The position numbers were made by a program, and so were the translations under genes. Below are positions 24,129-33,800 of a stretch of 37,808 nucleotides of DNA, in pieces. This DNA is from a candidate division WOR-3 bacterium (GTDB lineage Bacteria; Hydrothermota; Tepidihabitantia; SM23-42; JAOAFX01), in assembly GCA_039802205.1 (NCBI GenBank), contig JBDRWD010000018.1:1-37808 (forward strand), given 5' to 3'. The first letter of the stretch is position 1. Every line of letters starts with the position of its first letter. The notes beneath the pieces were generated by a model. That model was not told where the DNA came from, searched no databases, and saw nothing but the letters and a program-made list of their open reading frames with translations.

Positions 24129-24553
24129 TTTTCCCCCTTGGTTGGCAGGCTCGCGATAATTTTGTCCATTAATTCCTTTTCCAAATTACCATTTGACGCG
24201 GCATTACGCCAATGCGGTGGAATTAACAATAATACCGAAGGTGTGCCAAAACGTTCAAATACAGCGTTAATTTCAATCTTGGTATTCTCGGTGGTTATCG
24301 CCCTTATTTTTACGAATATCTGCACCCTTGCTTGAGTCCAGCCAGGATTTTCATCTGAAAATTCCTCAATGATATACCGGTGAAGATCGCGAATATCAAA
24401 TTCGGTACTTACGGTAACAATATCATTTTCATCTCTGTATCCAATTGCATATCCTGACTCGGTGATCACTCTTTGTGCTGTAAGGGCTACTTCCGGAAGT
24501 GGGTGGTTTACCAACATTTCATATGAAAACAGATAAAATGCCAAAAGTACCAT
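24125..24553 (-). CDS. Small exported or membrane-anchored protein of unknown function
   Basis: 142 residues preceded by AAGGAGG. A short hydrophobic N-terminus (MVLLAFYLFSYEMLV) may be a signal or anchor. The rest looks like a compact alpha/beta domain: VALTAQRVITESGYAIG, IVTVSTEFDI, ARVQIFVKIRAITTENTKIEINAVFERFG, ending in a Lys/Glu-rich helix. This resembles small envelope proteins that fold against the membrane, but I recognise no family. It is coupled to the Asp-box protein gene (ATGA overlap), so the two probably work together. Confidence 0.7.
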   Translation of the reverse strand: MVLLAFYLFSYEMLVNHPLPEVALTAQRVITESGYAIGYRDENDIVTVSTEFDIRDLHRYIIEEFSDENPGWTQARVQIFVKIRAITTENTKIEINAVFERFGTPSVLLLIPPHWRNAASNGNLEKELMDKIIASLPTKGEK

Positions 24554-24571
24554 TGCGCCTCCTTACCCTAA

Positions 24572-24599
24572 ATTATATATATCTCTTGGAAAAAATCAA
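24572..24599 (-). promoter_or_regulatory. Promoter of the small-protein / Asp-box operon
   Basis: Minus strand TTGATT (24599-24594), spacer 16, TATAAT (24577-24572). The ATG is 18 bases past the -10, with AAGGAGG between. Confidence 0.7.
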
Positions 24600-24662
24600 T
24601 TGCCATCATTCCTGATTCTTCTCCACTGCTATAAAAGGTTTGTCAATAAATTAAATTCTTAC

Positions 24663-24691
24663 TTTACATCCCCCTTTCTTCAGATTATAAT
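24663..24691 (+). promoter_or_regulatory. Promoter in front of the candidate structured RNA
   Basis: TTTACA 24663-24668, spacer 17, TATAAT 24686-24691. The predicted start near 24698 is the first base of a closed stem. Confidence 0.55.
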
Positions 24692-24697
24692 TTCTTG

Positions 24698-24790
24698 GTC
24701 CGAATCATACCTAACGGTTAAACCAGACTGCTATACGGTCATATAAGACCAAGGTATCTATTCGGAGCAGCTGGGCTGCCTAATCTTTTT
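24698..24790 (+). ncRNA. Candidate small structured RNA
   Basis: About 90 nt. The outer stem TCCGAAT (24699-24705) pairs with ATTCGGA (24760-24766). It continues as ATACC (24707-24711) with GGTAT (24753-24757). Inside are GGTC-ATATAA-GACC (24737-24750) and a small GGT-TAA-ACC hairpin (24716-24724), making a multibranch fold. The end is GCAGC-TGG-GCTGC (24767-24779) followed by CTAATCTTTTT, a terminator-like signal. A promoter places the start exactly at the stem. No protein gene is nearby on this strand and no known RNA family was recognised (SRP, 6S, tmRNA and RNase P hallmarks not seen). Confidence 0.45.
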
Positions 24791-24791
24791 A

Positions 24792-24842
24792 TTAATCATT
24801 CAGTGATTAAGTGAAGAGAGAGGCTTACCCAGCCATTCTCTT
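24792..24842. other. Two further hairpins after the candidate RNA
   Basis: TTAATCA-TTCAG-TGATTAA (24792-24810) is a perfect 7-bp stem. AAGAGA-GA-GGCT-TACCC-AGCC-AT-TCTCTT (24814-24842) is a two-part 10-bp stem with a symmetric internal loop. They could belong to a longer RNA than 24698-24790 or be separate elements. The rest of this 568-nt gene-free stretch (24554-25121) holds promoters, the repeat at 24901 and nothing else I can name. Confidence 0.4.
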
Positions 24843-24900
24843 TCTCGCCAGACAAGTAGCATAATCAATCTGCTCACGCAACATATAATAAACAAAGATA

Positions 24901-25041
24901 GTGCGAGATACCCTAAGATTTAAAAACATTTATCCGCAGGCTAAAAACCTTGCCCTACAAAAGTATTCAACGCTAAATCATTGATTGTCCTTACAAATCT
25001 TGCTCATGAGTTTTTTATCGTCCCTTCATAAAATATAAAAA
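24901..25041. repeat. Interspersed repeat, copy 2 (longest)
   Basis: The first 44 bases (starting GTGCGAGATACCCTA) match 37765-37808 with two differences. The part from 24951 (TGCCCTACAAAAGTA) matches 11687-11776. So one composite non-coding repeat of at least 140 bases exists in three partial or full copies here. Confidence 0.75.
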
Positions 25042-25087
25042 ATATATGGAGAGGAATCAGCCATCGTTCAAAATAACCATTTTGGGA

Positions 25088-25115
25088 TTGACTTTCACAA
25101 ACGAGTGAATATAAT
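25088..25115 (+). promoter_or_regulatory. Promoter giving a leaderless CofE-like mRNA
   Basis: TTGACT 25088-25093, spacer 16, TATAAT 25110-25115, then six bases and the GTG start. No room for a ribosome site. Confidence 0.65.
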
Positions 25116-25121
25116 CTAGAA

Positions 25122-25838
25122 GTGCATCCAAGTTCTGAATTAACAGGCTGGCAACCAAATGAAGGTAAGAAACTCATCATCGAAGTGGACGGAGAAAATT
25201 ATGCCCGGCTGCCGATAAAGACCCATGTCATCACGGATAGAGATAATATCTCTCAGGTCGTAGAAAAATATGTCCTACCCCATGTCAAAGAACATGACAT
25301 CATATTTTTGAGTGAACGGATTGTAGCAATAACCCAGGGGCGGGCGTTTCCGATCAAGGATATCAAACCTTCCTGGCTGGCAAAATTCCTTGTTAAATTT
25401 GTTCACAAATCCCCTTATGGGATTGGCTTAGGGAGTCCCTGGACGATGGAACTCGCAATCCGGGAAGCGGGTGTTCTGCGCCTCCTCCTGGCGGCGTTTG
25501 TTTCGGCAATCACCAAGCCGCTGGGAATAAGGGGTTTATTTTATGTAATAGCAGGTAAGTCGGTGGCGGCAATCGATGGTCCCTGTCATTATACATTGCC
25601 GCCGTATAACGAATATGCCAAATTAGGACCGAAGAATCCCAACAAAGTTGCCCGTGATTTAAAGGAAAGATTTAGATATGATTTTGTAATAATTGATGCA
25701 AATGATTTAGGCGTAGCAGTCCTGGGCAAATCGGATGCTAAACTGAGTGATGATTTTTGTAAAAAAGTTTTCCGTGACAATCCCTTGGGGCAATCAAGCC
25801 AGCAAACGCCGATTGCCATCGTTCGTAGGATTGATTAA
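25122..25838 (+). CDS. CofE-like (F420-0:L-glutamate ligase family) protein
   Basis: 238 residues from a GTG start. Features of the F420_ligase (CofE) domain are LPIKTHVITDRDNISQVVEKYV, HDIIFLSERIVAITQGRAFP, GKSVAAIDGPCHYTLPPYNEYAKLGPKNP, FVIIDANDLGVAVLGKSD and a final TPIAIVRR. In F420-making organisms this enzyme adds glutamate to F420-0. Many bacteria without F420 carry homologues of unknown substrate, and no other F420 gene is seen here, so I name only the family. The start sits six bases after a -10 box with no Shine-Dalgarno, suggesting a leaderless message. The next in-frame start would cut into the domain. The stop overlaps the convergent PBP gene by 4 bases. Confidence 0.8.
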   Translation: MHPSSELTGWQPNEGKKLIIEVDGENYARLPIKTHVITDRDNISQVVEKYVLPHVKEHDIIFLSERIVAITQGRAFPIKDIKPSWLAKFLVKFVHKSPYGIGLGSPWTMELAIREAGVLRLLLAAFVSAITKPLGIRGLFYVIAGKSVAAIDGPCHYTLPPYNEYAKLGPKNPNKVARDLKERFRYDFVIIDANDLGVAVLGKSDAKLSDDFCKKVFRDNPLGQSSQQTPIAIVRRID

Positions 25839-27937
25839 TACCCATCTAATGCTGAACGATCCAGTTTTTCAAACTCTTCTTCACCTCGAAGTTTTGTCTC
25901 CAGGGTGTGGATATCACATTTTTCTTTTGGTTCGGTCCCGGCGATAAACGGTTCTTCTCTGGGTGCCGGACAGTATTCGTTTGCCAGGAGCCCGGACTTG
26001 GGACAGATCTTAACCCAGATGATTCCCTCCGGCACCGGAAAATCATCTGTGATTAAGGTGTCGATCCGCGCAATTATATCACCCCATATTGGAGCTGAAA
26101 CCACTCCTCCGGTTGCTCCTTTGAAAATCGTCCGGTTATCATCAAAACCCACCCAAACACCAGCGGTATAGTGGGGGGTGAAACCGACAAACCAAGCATC
26201 AGAATAGTTATCGGTAGTCCCTGTTTTTCCGGCGGCTGGTCCTTTATAATATTTTCTTATCTCATAACCGGTGCCGCCGTCGACGACTGAGCGCATTAAA
26301 TTGATCATCAGATAACAGACCTGGGGTGACAATTTTCTCACTATTGTGGGTTTGTTCATTTCTATTATTGTACCCTCTCTACTTACGATCTTGCGGATCA
26401 TAATAAAAGATCTTTCCTCCCCGAGATTAGCAATGGTACTGAATGCCTGCGTCAACTCAGCAAGACTCACCTCGCAGGAACCAAGGGCAAGTGATACAAC
26501 CGGCAGAAGTTTTGATTTTATTCCTAAATCATAGGCATATTTGACGACCAAATCCGGTCCGACAATACGGATGAGCCGCACCGCTACCAGATTGCGGGAG
26601 AGAGCCAAGGCTTTACGCATGGTGATAGGACCTAAGAATTTATGATCGTAATTTGCCGGACGGTAGATGCTATCTGGACCCGCGACTTCCATTACGATGG
26701 GCAAATCCAATACCTGATCCGCGGGTGTAAAACCATTATCTAAGGCGGTAAGAAATACGAAGACCTTGAAGGCGCTGCCGGTCTGGCGTTTTGCCTGGGT
26801 AGCACGATTAAATTTGCTCTGATTGAAATCCCGGCCTCCGATCAATGCCTTTATCTCACCATGACGGTGATCAACAACCATCAATGCACCCTGTAAATAA
26901 GGAATTTTATCCAGTGTGTCGGGTATACCGAGCGAGTCAAACCGGGATTTAGTTATCATCAGTTTATAATCCTTTTCAATCACGCATAAATGTTTTTCCA
27001 AAACCTCCTCGCTTATTTCCTGGATCTGGCGGTTAATTGTAGTATAAATGCTTGCTCCGCTCCGATAAAGAAAGTCAACCCCGTATTTCAATTCCAGATA
27101 TCTTCTTATCTCTTCAAGAAAGTACTCACCAATCTGATGACCTTTCTGAGGAGGTTTTACATTCAAAGGTTCGTTAATGGCTTTTTCGTATTCTTCCTGG
27201 GTTATAATCCGGTCTTTTAACATCATTTTTAAAACCAGATTCCTTCTTGCCTTTGCCCTTTCGGGAAACCGGTATGGTGAAAGGTATTCAGGAGATTTCG
27301 GCAGGGCAACAAGCAGGGCGCACTCACTTAATGTTAAATCCGAAACACTTTTGTTGAAATAGTAGCGGGCAGCTGTCGCCACCCCATATCTCCCCTGTCC
27401 AAAATTCACCTGATTTAAGTAGCGTTCCAAAATTTCATCTTTGGTATAAGTTCGTTCAATCCTTATTGCCAGAGCGATCTCTTTCAATTTCCTGAGCAAG
27501 GTTTTTTCTTGAGTGAGAAACATGTTTCTTGCAAGTTGCATGGTGATGGTGCTAAATCCCTGGGCCGCGCGGAGACGGAGAAGGTTTTGAAACAGAGCGC
27601 GAAATATTCCTTTCATGTCTACGCCCCAGTGCTTATAAAACGATTTATCTTCAATGCAAATAAATCCTTTCTTGAGATACTCGGGCATATCCTTTAAACT
27701 CGCCAGTTCTCGCCTTTCGATGAAAAATTCGGCAAAAAGACTGTCCTGGTCGTCATAAACTTTCGTTGCGACAGGCGGGGTATAAAATGATATAGCTTCG
27801 GAGGGTGGCAGATCGTGGACCACCTGAATATATAATCCAAGGAGAAAACCGGCACATAATGGACCAAGAATTATAAATATCCATTTTAAACGATGGGTTC
27901 TTTTCTTTTCAGCGGAGGGCATTTTCGGTTTGACCAT
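25835..27937 (-). CDS. mrcA: Class A penicillin-binding protein (PBP1A type)
   Basis: About 700 residues. The start ATG at 27937 is one codon inside a possible TTG at 27940. One membrane helix (~residues 20-40) is followed by a family 51 glycosyltransferase domain with [16 protein letters not shown] (catalytic Glu near 96), [12 protein letters not shown] and [26 protein letters not shown]. The transpeptidase domain then has TGSAFKVF (SxxK serine), SRNLVAV (SxN) and [17 protein letters not shown] (KTG). It polymerises and crosslinks peptidoglycan in the periplasm. It lacks a visible ribosome site, and its start overlaps the end of the ATPase gene by about 30 bases, so it is probably translated by coupling. 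The symbol is by family; the paralogue type is not certain. Confidence 0.93.
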   Translation of the reverse strand: MVKPKMPSAEKKRTHRLKWIFIILGPLCAGFLLGLYIQVVHDLPPSEAISFYTPPVATKVYDDQDSLFAEFFIERRELASLKDMPEYLKKGFICIEDKSFYKHWGVDMKGIFRALFQNLLRLRAAQGFSTITMQLARNMFLTQEKTLLRKLKEIALAIRIERTYTKDEILERYLNQVNFGQGRYGVATAARYYFNKSVSDLTLSECALLVALPKSPEYLSPYRFPERAKARRNLVLKMMLKDRIITQEEYEKAINEPLNVKPPQKGHQIGEYFLEEIRRYLELKYGVDFLYRSGASIYTTINRQIQEISEEVLEKHLCVIEKDYKLMITKSRFDSLGIPDTLDKIPYLQGALMVVDHRHGEIKALIGGRDFNQSKFNRATQAKRQTGSAFKVFVFLTALDNGFTPADQVLDLPIVMEVAGPDSIYRPANYDHKFLGPITMRKALALSRNLVAVRLIRIVGPDLVVKYAYDLGIKSKLLPVVSLALGSCEVSLAELTQAFSTIANLGEERSFIMIRKIVSREGTIIEMNKPTIVRKLSPQVCYLMINLMRSVVDGGTGYEIRKYYKGPAAGKTGTTDNYSDAWFVGFTPHYTAGVWVGFDDNRTIFKGATGGVVSAPIWGDIIARIDTLITDDFPVPEGIIWVKICPKSGLLANEYCPAPREEPFIAGTEPKEKCDIHTLETKLRGEEEFEKLDRSALDGY

Positions 27938-28979
27938 CAAATAAATAGATTTTCTCCGGAGGCATCCGAAGAATCAGTATCTCATCAATCTTGGGTTTAT
28001 AAAAAGAAGGCACTTTTGCTTGGATGGTGAGATTGTTTATTTTGCCGTATACATAAATTTCTTCGCCCACAGGTTCGATAATTTCAACTTTTATTTTAAA
28101 TTCAATCCCTGGGCCATCCGTGAAATCATTGGGTCGGAATCCCATTATCACTTCCCGGTCCTTGAAGCGGGCAAAATCTTGATTAAGAGGGAGGGTGAAC
28201 TCCTTATTGATAAATTTAACTGAATCCCGGTCTTCCCTGATAACCCCACTAAGAAAATTCATCGGGGGTGTGCCGATGAAACCCGCTACAAACTTATTGG
28301 CAGGTTTTCGGTAGAGGGTCAAAGGATCGCTGATCTGCTGAATTCTACCATTGTTCATCACCACCACCTTTTCGCCCAGAGTCATTGCTTCCACCTGGTC
28401 ATGGGTGACATAGATTATGGTAGCACCCAATGCCCGGTGCAAACGCGCTAGTTCGCCGCGCATTTGAACGCGCAATTTGGCATCAAGATTGGAAAGAGGT
28501 TCATCAAATAAAAATAATTTGGGATTGCGCACGATTGCCCGGCCCAAGGCTACCCTTTGACGTTGTCCCCCCGATAATTGCCTGGGCTTACGGTCCAGTA
28601 AGTCTTTTAATCCTAAAATTTCTGCAGCCTTCAATACCCGGGCGTTAATCTCAGAATGGGGTAATCTCCGCATCCGCAGTCCGAAAGCCATATTGTCAAA
28701 TACGCTCATATGTGGATAAAGGGCATAATTTTGAAAAACCATTGCTATGTCCCGTTTATCCGGAGGAACCTCATTTACACATACTTCATCAATAAATATC
28801 TTACCCCCGGAGACCTCCTCCAGCCCGGCAATCAATCTTAATATCGTAGTCTTACCGCAGCCTGAGGGACCGAGTAATACAACAAATTCCCGATGATGAA
28901 CATCAAAGGTGATATCCTGAACTGCTAGGATATGCTTATCATATATCTTTGATACATTTTCCAGACGAACTTCTGCCAT
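27909..28979 (-). CDS. ugpC: ABC transporter ATPase of the MalK/UgpC type
   Basis: 356 residues. Walker A is GPSGCGKTT (~37-45), the Q-loop is in [12 protein letters not shown], the signature is [16 protein letters not shown] (~134), Walker B is [16 protein letters not shown] and the switch His is in [13 protein letters not shown]. Residues ~245-350 form the TOBE/OB regulatory domain typical of MalK-like subunits of sugar or glycerol-phosphate importers. No permease or binding protein gene is present in this window, so it probably serves systems encoded elsewhere, as shared MsmK-like ATPases do. It sits between accD and the PBP gene in one operon. Confidence 0.9.
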   Translation of the reverse strand: MAEVRLENVSKIYDKHILAVQDITFDVHHREFVVLLGPSGCGKTTILRLIAGLEEVSGGKIFIDEVCVNEVPPDKRDIAMVFQNYALYPHMSVFDNMAFGLRMRRLPHSEINARVLKAAEILGLKDLLDRKPRQLSGGQRQRVALGRAIVRNPKLFLFDEPLSNLDAKLRVQMRGELARLHRALGATIIYVTHDQVEAMTLGEKVVVMNNGRIQQISDPLTLYRKPANKFVAGFIGTPPMNFLSGVIREDRDSVKFINKEFTLPLNQDFARFKDREVIMGFRPNDFTDGPGIEFKIKVEIIEPVGEEIYVYGKINNLTIQAKVPSFYKPKIDEILILRMPPEKIYLFDGQTENALR

Positions 28980-29001
28980 GAAAAAATTTTACCCGCGAGT
29001 G

Positions 29002-29832
29002 TCAGGAAACTTTGCAGATGATCTTTAAGAGTCGGATCAAAGTATCCCGCAAATCGGTTCGGGAAACGAGCAAGTCAATCATCCCATGTGCAAGCATAAA
29101 TTCCGAACGTTGGAAACCCGGAGGTAGTTTTTCTCCAATCGTCTGTTCAATTACTCGGGGACCGGTGAATCCAATCAGGGCGCCGGGTTCGGCAATGATA
29201 ATATCGCCGAGCGAGGCATAAGAAGCCATAACCCCGGCCATGGTAGGATGGGTGAGGATTGAGATATAAGGTATCCTCTCCTGAGCCAACAGTGCTAATT
29301 CTGCGGAGGTTTTGGATAGTTGCATTAACGAAAAAATCCCCTCCTGCATCCTTGCCCCACCAGAGGTAGAAACAATGATCAATGGTTTCTTCTCATTCCT
29401 TGCCAGTCTTATCGCCCTTGCCACTTTTTCTCCTACCACCGAACCCATGCTGCCTCCCATAAAGGCAAAATCCATCGTCGCAAAGATTACGGGAATCCCA
29501 CCTATCCGTGCCCGCCCATAGATTAAACCGTCTTTCAACTTGGTCGCCTGCTGTGCCGCCTTTAATTTCTTTTTATACTCGGGAAAATCAAGGGGATCAA
29601 GTGGTTCCATATCGGCATCCAATTCTTCTAATGATCCATCATCTAATAGGAGCGAAATATAATCCCGAGATCCAATGCGAAAATGAAAATTACACTTTGG
29701 ACAGATCCATAACTTTTTCTCCAATTCACTCCGGTAAAGGATCTCTCCGCAACTTTCACATTTTACCCACAAACCTTCCGGTAAATCCAATTTTTCTTCT
29801 GGTTTTGCCTGGACCTTTTTCTTAAACCACAT
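29002..29832 (-). CDS. accD: Acetyl-CoA carboxylase carboxyltransferase subunit beta
   Basis: 276 residues. The N-terminal zinc ribbon has WVKCESCGEILY and WICPKCNFHF (four Cys). The crotonase-like carboxyltransferase core shows ATMDFAFMGGSMGSVVGEK, IIVSTSGGARMQEGIFSLMQLSKT, ILTHPTMAGVMASYASLGD and EPGALIGFTGPRVIEQT. With AccA it moves the carboxyl group from biotin to acetyl-CoA, the first step of fatty acid synthesis in the cytoplasm. Its ribosome site AGGGAG lies in the last codons of asd, 6 bases upstream, so the two are coupled. accA is not nearby. Confidence 0.96.
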   Translation of the reverse strand: MWFKKKVQAKPEEKLDLPEGLWVKCESCGEILYRSELEKKLWICPKCNFHFRIGSRDYISLLLDDGSLEELDADMEPLDPLDFPEYKKKLKAAQQATKLKDGLIYGRARIGGIPVIFATMDFAFMGGSMGSVVGEKVARAIRLARNEKKPLIIVSTSGGARMQEGIFSLMQLSKTSAELALLAQERIPYISILTHPTMAGVMASYASLGDIIIAEPGALIGFTGPRVIEQTIGEKLPPGFQRSEFMLAHGMIDLLVSRTDLRDTLIRLLKIICKVS

Positions 29833-29838
29833 AAAAAT

Positions 29839-30837
29839 TTACTCCCTTAATAATCGTTCGGCAATCTGGACCGCATTCAGCGCCGCCCCTTTTCGGATAT
29901 TGTCAGCCACAATCCACATTGCCAAACCATTTTCAAAGGCAAAATCTTTGCGTATTCGTCCCACAAAGACCTCGTCCTTACCCGCAACCTCAATCGGCAT
30001 TGGATATTCTTCATCTTTATCACACAATACCACACCCGGTGCGCTCTTAAGTATTTCCTTCGCTTCTGCAACCGAGATAGAACTCTCAAATTCCACACTT
30101 ACTGCTTCACTGTGACCGTAAAAGACTGGAATGCGCACACAGGTAGGGCTCACCAGAATGTTTGGTTCATCTAAGATTTTTCGGGTTTCGTTAATCATCT
30201 TCATCTCTTCACTGGTATAACCCTGTTCATTGAAACGACCAATCTGGGGAATGATATTAGCACCGATTGGATGGGGGAAAACACTGTCTTCAAATTTCGG
30301 AATCTCTTGTCCTACTGCCAGGTATTCAAGTTCTAACCTTAATTCTTCAACAGCATCCCGTCCATATCCGGAAACTGACTGGTAGGTAGCAACGAAGATT
30401 CTCCTAATCTTCGCTTTTTTGTGGAGGGGATAGAGAGGAACAAGCATCTGAATTGTAGAACAGTTGGGATTGGCGATAATTCCTTTGTGTTCTTTTATTT
30501 TATGGGGATTGATCTCAGGAACGATGAGCGGCACTTCAGGGTCCAACCGGAAGGCTGGAGAATTATCAATGACTATACTATTTTTTTGGAATTTAGGCAC
30601 GATCTCTCGGGACAGGGTCTCATCAAGACAACCGAAGACAATATCTACCTCGCCGATGTATGTTTCGTAATCCGCCGACACCTCATACTCTCGATCCCGA
30701 AACTTTATCGTCGTTCCTTCGCTTTTTTCTGAAGCAAAAAGATATAAATCGGCGACCGGAAAATTTCGCTGTTCTAAGATTTTAACAACCTCTTGACCTA
30801 CTAAGCCCGTCGCACCAAGGATTAAGACTTTTTTCAT
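29839..30837 (-). CDS. asd: Aspartate-semialdehyde dehydrogenase
   Basis: 332 residues. The N-terminal NADP-binding loop is GATGLVGQEV (~8-17). The catalytic Cys is C126 in ANPNCSTIQ, and the substrate region has QSVSGYGRDAVEEL and the His in VFYGHSEAVSVEF. It reduces aspartyl phosphate to the semialdehyde, for lysine/diaminopimelate, threonine and methionine synthesis. First gene of an operon with accD, ugpC-type ATPase and the PBP gene, which links precursor supply to cell-wall building. The start codon is six bases after the -10 box, so the mRNA is probably leaderless. Confidence 0.96.
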   Translation of the reverse strand: MKKVLILGATGLVGQEVVKILEQRNFPVADLYLFASEKSEGTTIKFRDREYEVSADYETYIGEVDIVFGCLDETLSREIVPKFQKNSIVIDNSPAFRLDPEVPLIVPEINPHKIKEHKGIIANPNCSTIQMLVPLYPLHKKAKIRRIFVATYQSVSGYGRDAVEELRLELEYLAVGQEIPKFEDSVFPHPIGANIIPQIGRFNEQGYTSEEMKMINETRKILDEPNILVSPTCVRIPVFYGHSEAVSVEFESSISVAEAKEILKSAPGVVLCDKDEEYPMPIEVAGKDEVFVGRIRKDFAFENGLAMWIVADNIRKGAALNAVQIAERLLRE

Positions 30838-30843
30838 AGATTT

Positions 30844-30871
30844 ATTATACTCAATTAACCCCGTCCGTCAA
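30844..30871 (-). promoter_or_regulatory. Promoter of the asd operon, leaderless
   Basis: Minus strand TTGACG (30871-30866), spacer 16, TATAAT (30849-30844), then AAATCT and the ATG. The same six-base geometry as at 25110-25122. Confidence 0.7.
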
Positions 30872-30881
30872 GGAGAAAGGA

Positions 30882-33800
30882 TTAGAATCTTATCCGGTAT
30901 TGATATTGGAGACTGTATTCACCGGTTTCATCACGTTTTATCCAGATTTGATTCCGGTCATCAATGAAATATTCCACATTAAATTCATTGGAAAAAGTAG
31001 TGATATCGTAGGTGTAAGTGATAAAAAGATTTCTTGAGATATATTTTCCCACCGTCACCCTGGTTTTCTCCTGAGGTTCAAAGAGTGGTGCTTCAATCCG
31101 GAAATAGTCTAAACCAGTATAGGTCCGAAAGCGCCGGGAGACATCGCTTTCCAGATATGCCCAAACTGCCCGTGGTAATACCCGGCCTATATATTCTCCC
31201 TGTTTCATAGATTCAATCTCACGCCAGGTGATGTTTAAATTCAAAAAGGTTAAAATATCCTGTTCGCTATACCGGGGGGGTTCAGAGAAAAATTCAAATA
31301 CTGGTTCCGAAATGTTACCGGTGCAATGAAGAATGATTTTTATCTCTTGATTCGTCTCCGGATCCCTTTCCCGCGTATTCAGCTCTGCCCAGAAATCGAG
31401 CTCCGGGTCAATGACTTCCTGAGGAACAAAAGTTATCTTCCCCCGGGTGATCCTTAGAATATGGTTGAGCCAGTAGTAATTACCTCTTTTAGTCTCAAGA
31501 TTACCTGTCACATAAAGAGGGCTCGTCAATTCTTTTGTGAGATAGACTTCACCGCCAAATTCAATATCTGTATCCCGGTTACGTAGCCATATATTCCGCT
31601 CACCGCTCAATCTTAAATTCATCCGCCATTCCTGTTTTCCTTCTCCTTCTCCCGATTCCAGATAGGTACCAAACTCCACCGGTATTATCCCCTCTTTGAT
31701 GGTGATGTTTCCTTCATAAGCCATAACTTCGTCATTCATCCGGAGTGCAAAATTACCCGAACCGATTCCATACGCATAATGCTGGAACTGTAGCGGCGCG
31801 TCCCGGAAACTGAAGTCAAATCTCAAATTACGCACACGGAATTTTGGTTCTAATTTTACAATCCCACCCCCCTCTACCCAACTACGATTATTTGTGTAAA
31901 ACACATACCCGGGCAGCATTTGAACTTTGATTGTCTCAAAAATTATTTGAGTATCGCGGAATTTGACCTTTGCATATCCCGAATCAAAACGTGCAGCGAT
32001 GGTCTTTATTCCAAAACAGGCATCCTTTATCTCTGCGTCACCGGCAATTTTAAAATCCTTTAAATTGCCTTCAAAAGCTAATTCACCACTCAACCGGCAA
32101 TCTGGATTTTCCATAAAAGAATATAAAAATGGGAATACCCACGGCTGGATATCTTGAAATTTTAACTGGATTGCGAAGTAATCAGGTGAAAGTATACCTT
32201 CGCCGTTGAGCATCTGTTTATTATCATCATCTAATTCCAATCGGATAACCCGCAAGCGGTTTTTTAAATATTCACCTTTAATCTCCAGCCGTCCATTCGC
32301 CAACCCCCGGTAAAAAAGACTTTCTGCATGGATGGTAAGAAGATCCTTTTCCAAGATCAATGTCAGATATCCCCTTATCGTCTCCTTTAGACCCAAAAAA
32401 TGAGTAAATTCTTCAAGGTTGAGACCCTGGATTAATATTTTATTTTGTTCTAAAGAAAAAATTAAATCCGCCTGGGCCAGTTTGAGATGGACCAAACCAA
32501 TTTTTCGCTTACCAATATCAAAAGCAATTGGTTCCAGATTATACATCGTTTGTTTGTGAAAAATCAGACAGAGCGAATCAATCAATCCCGTGGCATCATT
32601 GTATAATTTACCCTTAGCAATCAATGTATCATCCCCCCTTTCTGCCCGCAATTGAAATGTTTCATGTTGAATCTTGAATGAAAGTTGCTCCACTTTATAA
32701 TTTTTATACCCTAAGGTGGTCAAATCACATTGGAGAGTCCCGGTGTATTTCTGGGGATTGAAGTTATCAATTTTTATTGCACAATCCTCAATATGTAAGT
32801 TTTTGAAACCAAGGTCCGCAATTTTTAAATCGGCATTGAAGGTGGTATGTACCAGTTCAAAAAATTTGCCGGAGCACTGCAGACGGCCCGAGAGAGTACC
32901 CCTTACGGGATAAAAATTCTCCAACCGCTCCAGAGCAAGTTTATTGATGATCCCATTAAGTTCCAGATCCGGAGCTATCTTACCCGTGAGGGAGATGTCT
33001 AAATCATCCTCTTCAACTTTGAAGGTATCAAGCACCAGTTGCTTGCCGTCGTATTTTCCGGCGATGAGCAAGGTATCAATCGCCAGACCATTTTCCGCTG
33101 GTGAATTTAATATTCCGGAAAATCTTTTATTTTTATAAAAGAGTTTGCCGTTAAGCCGAATTGGCTTATTTAATTTTAACAGTTGAGAAATATTCACGGC
33201 GCGAAAATTCGTTTCAAATTGGTAGTTTTTCAAATCTAAAAATTTTATCTGGGCTGAAAAACTGCCTTGCAATGCATTCCCCTCAAACAAATTGATGATA
33301 ACGGTATCGGCTAAAAGATTGGTTTCAAAATTCACTCGCTCTAAAAAATCAAAGTTTTGTATTTGACCCTGGATCCGCGGGATTATGCGTGCGCCGATGA
33401 GGCTGATATCCCCCTGCAGGGTGATATTACCTTTATAGATTCTCATTCCAGCCAGGTCAAATTCTCCTTTCTTTATTTTGAGCAATAGATTTTTTCCAGT
33501 GAAGTAATACGAACCTTCGCTCTGGAAGGTGAATCCCCGCCCTTTGATCTGCAATGACTTAAGATTTATCCGGTCGGAATTGATATTTAAAAGAGTATTA
33601 GCCGAATAAATCTCTAATGGCAAATCCGGGTAATACAAACTTAAATTCACGGTGCTGAGATATAAACTTTTGCCTATAAAATCAAGAAAGATTAGTCCGG
33701 AAATATTAACTATTTCATATTTGCGTGTGTCTTCATAAACAAGACTGCCGTTTTTCAAATTGACCCGAAGAGAGAGACTAAGGGTTGGAATATTCCATCC

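Noticed and set aside
24698-24850. Intergenic structure as SRP RNA, 6S RNA, tmRNA or RNase P
   Set aside because: No SRP GGAAGG/AGCA motif, no tmRNA tRNA-like ends, no RNase P conserved core, and too short for 6S.
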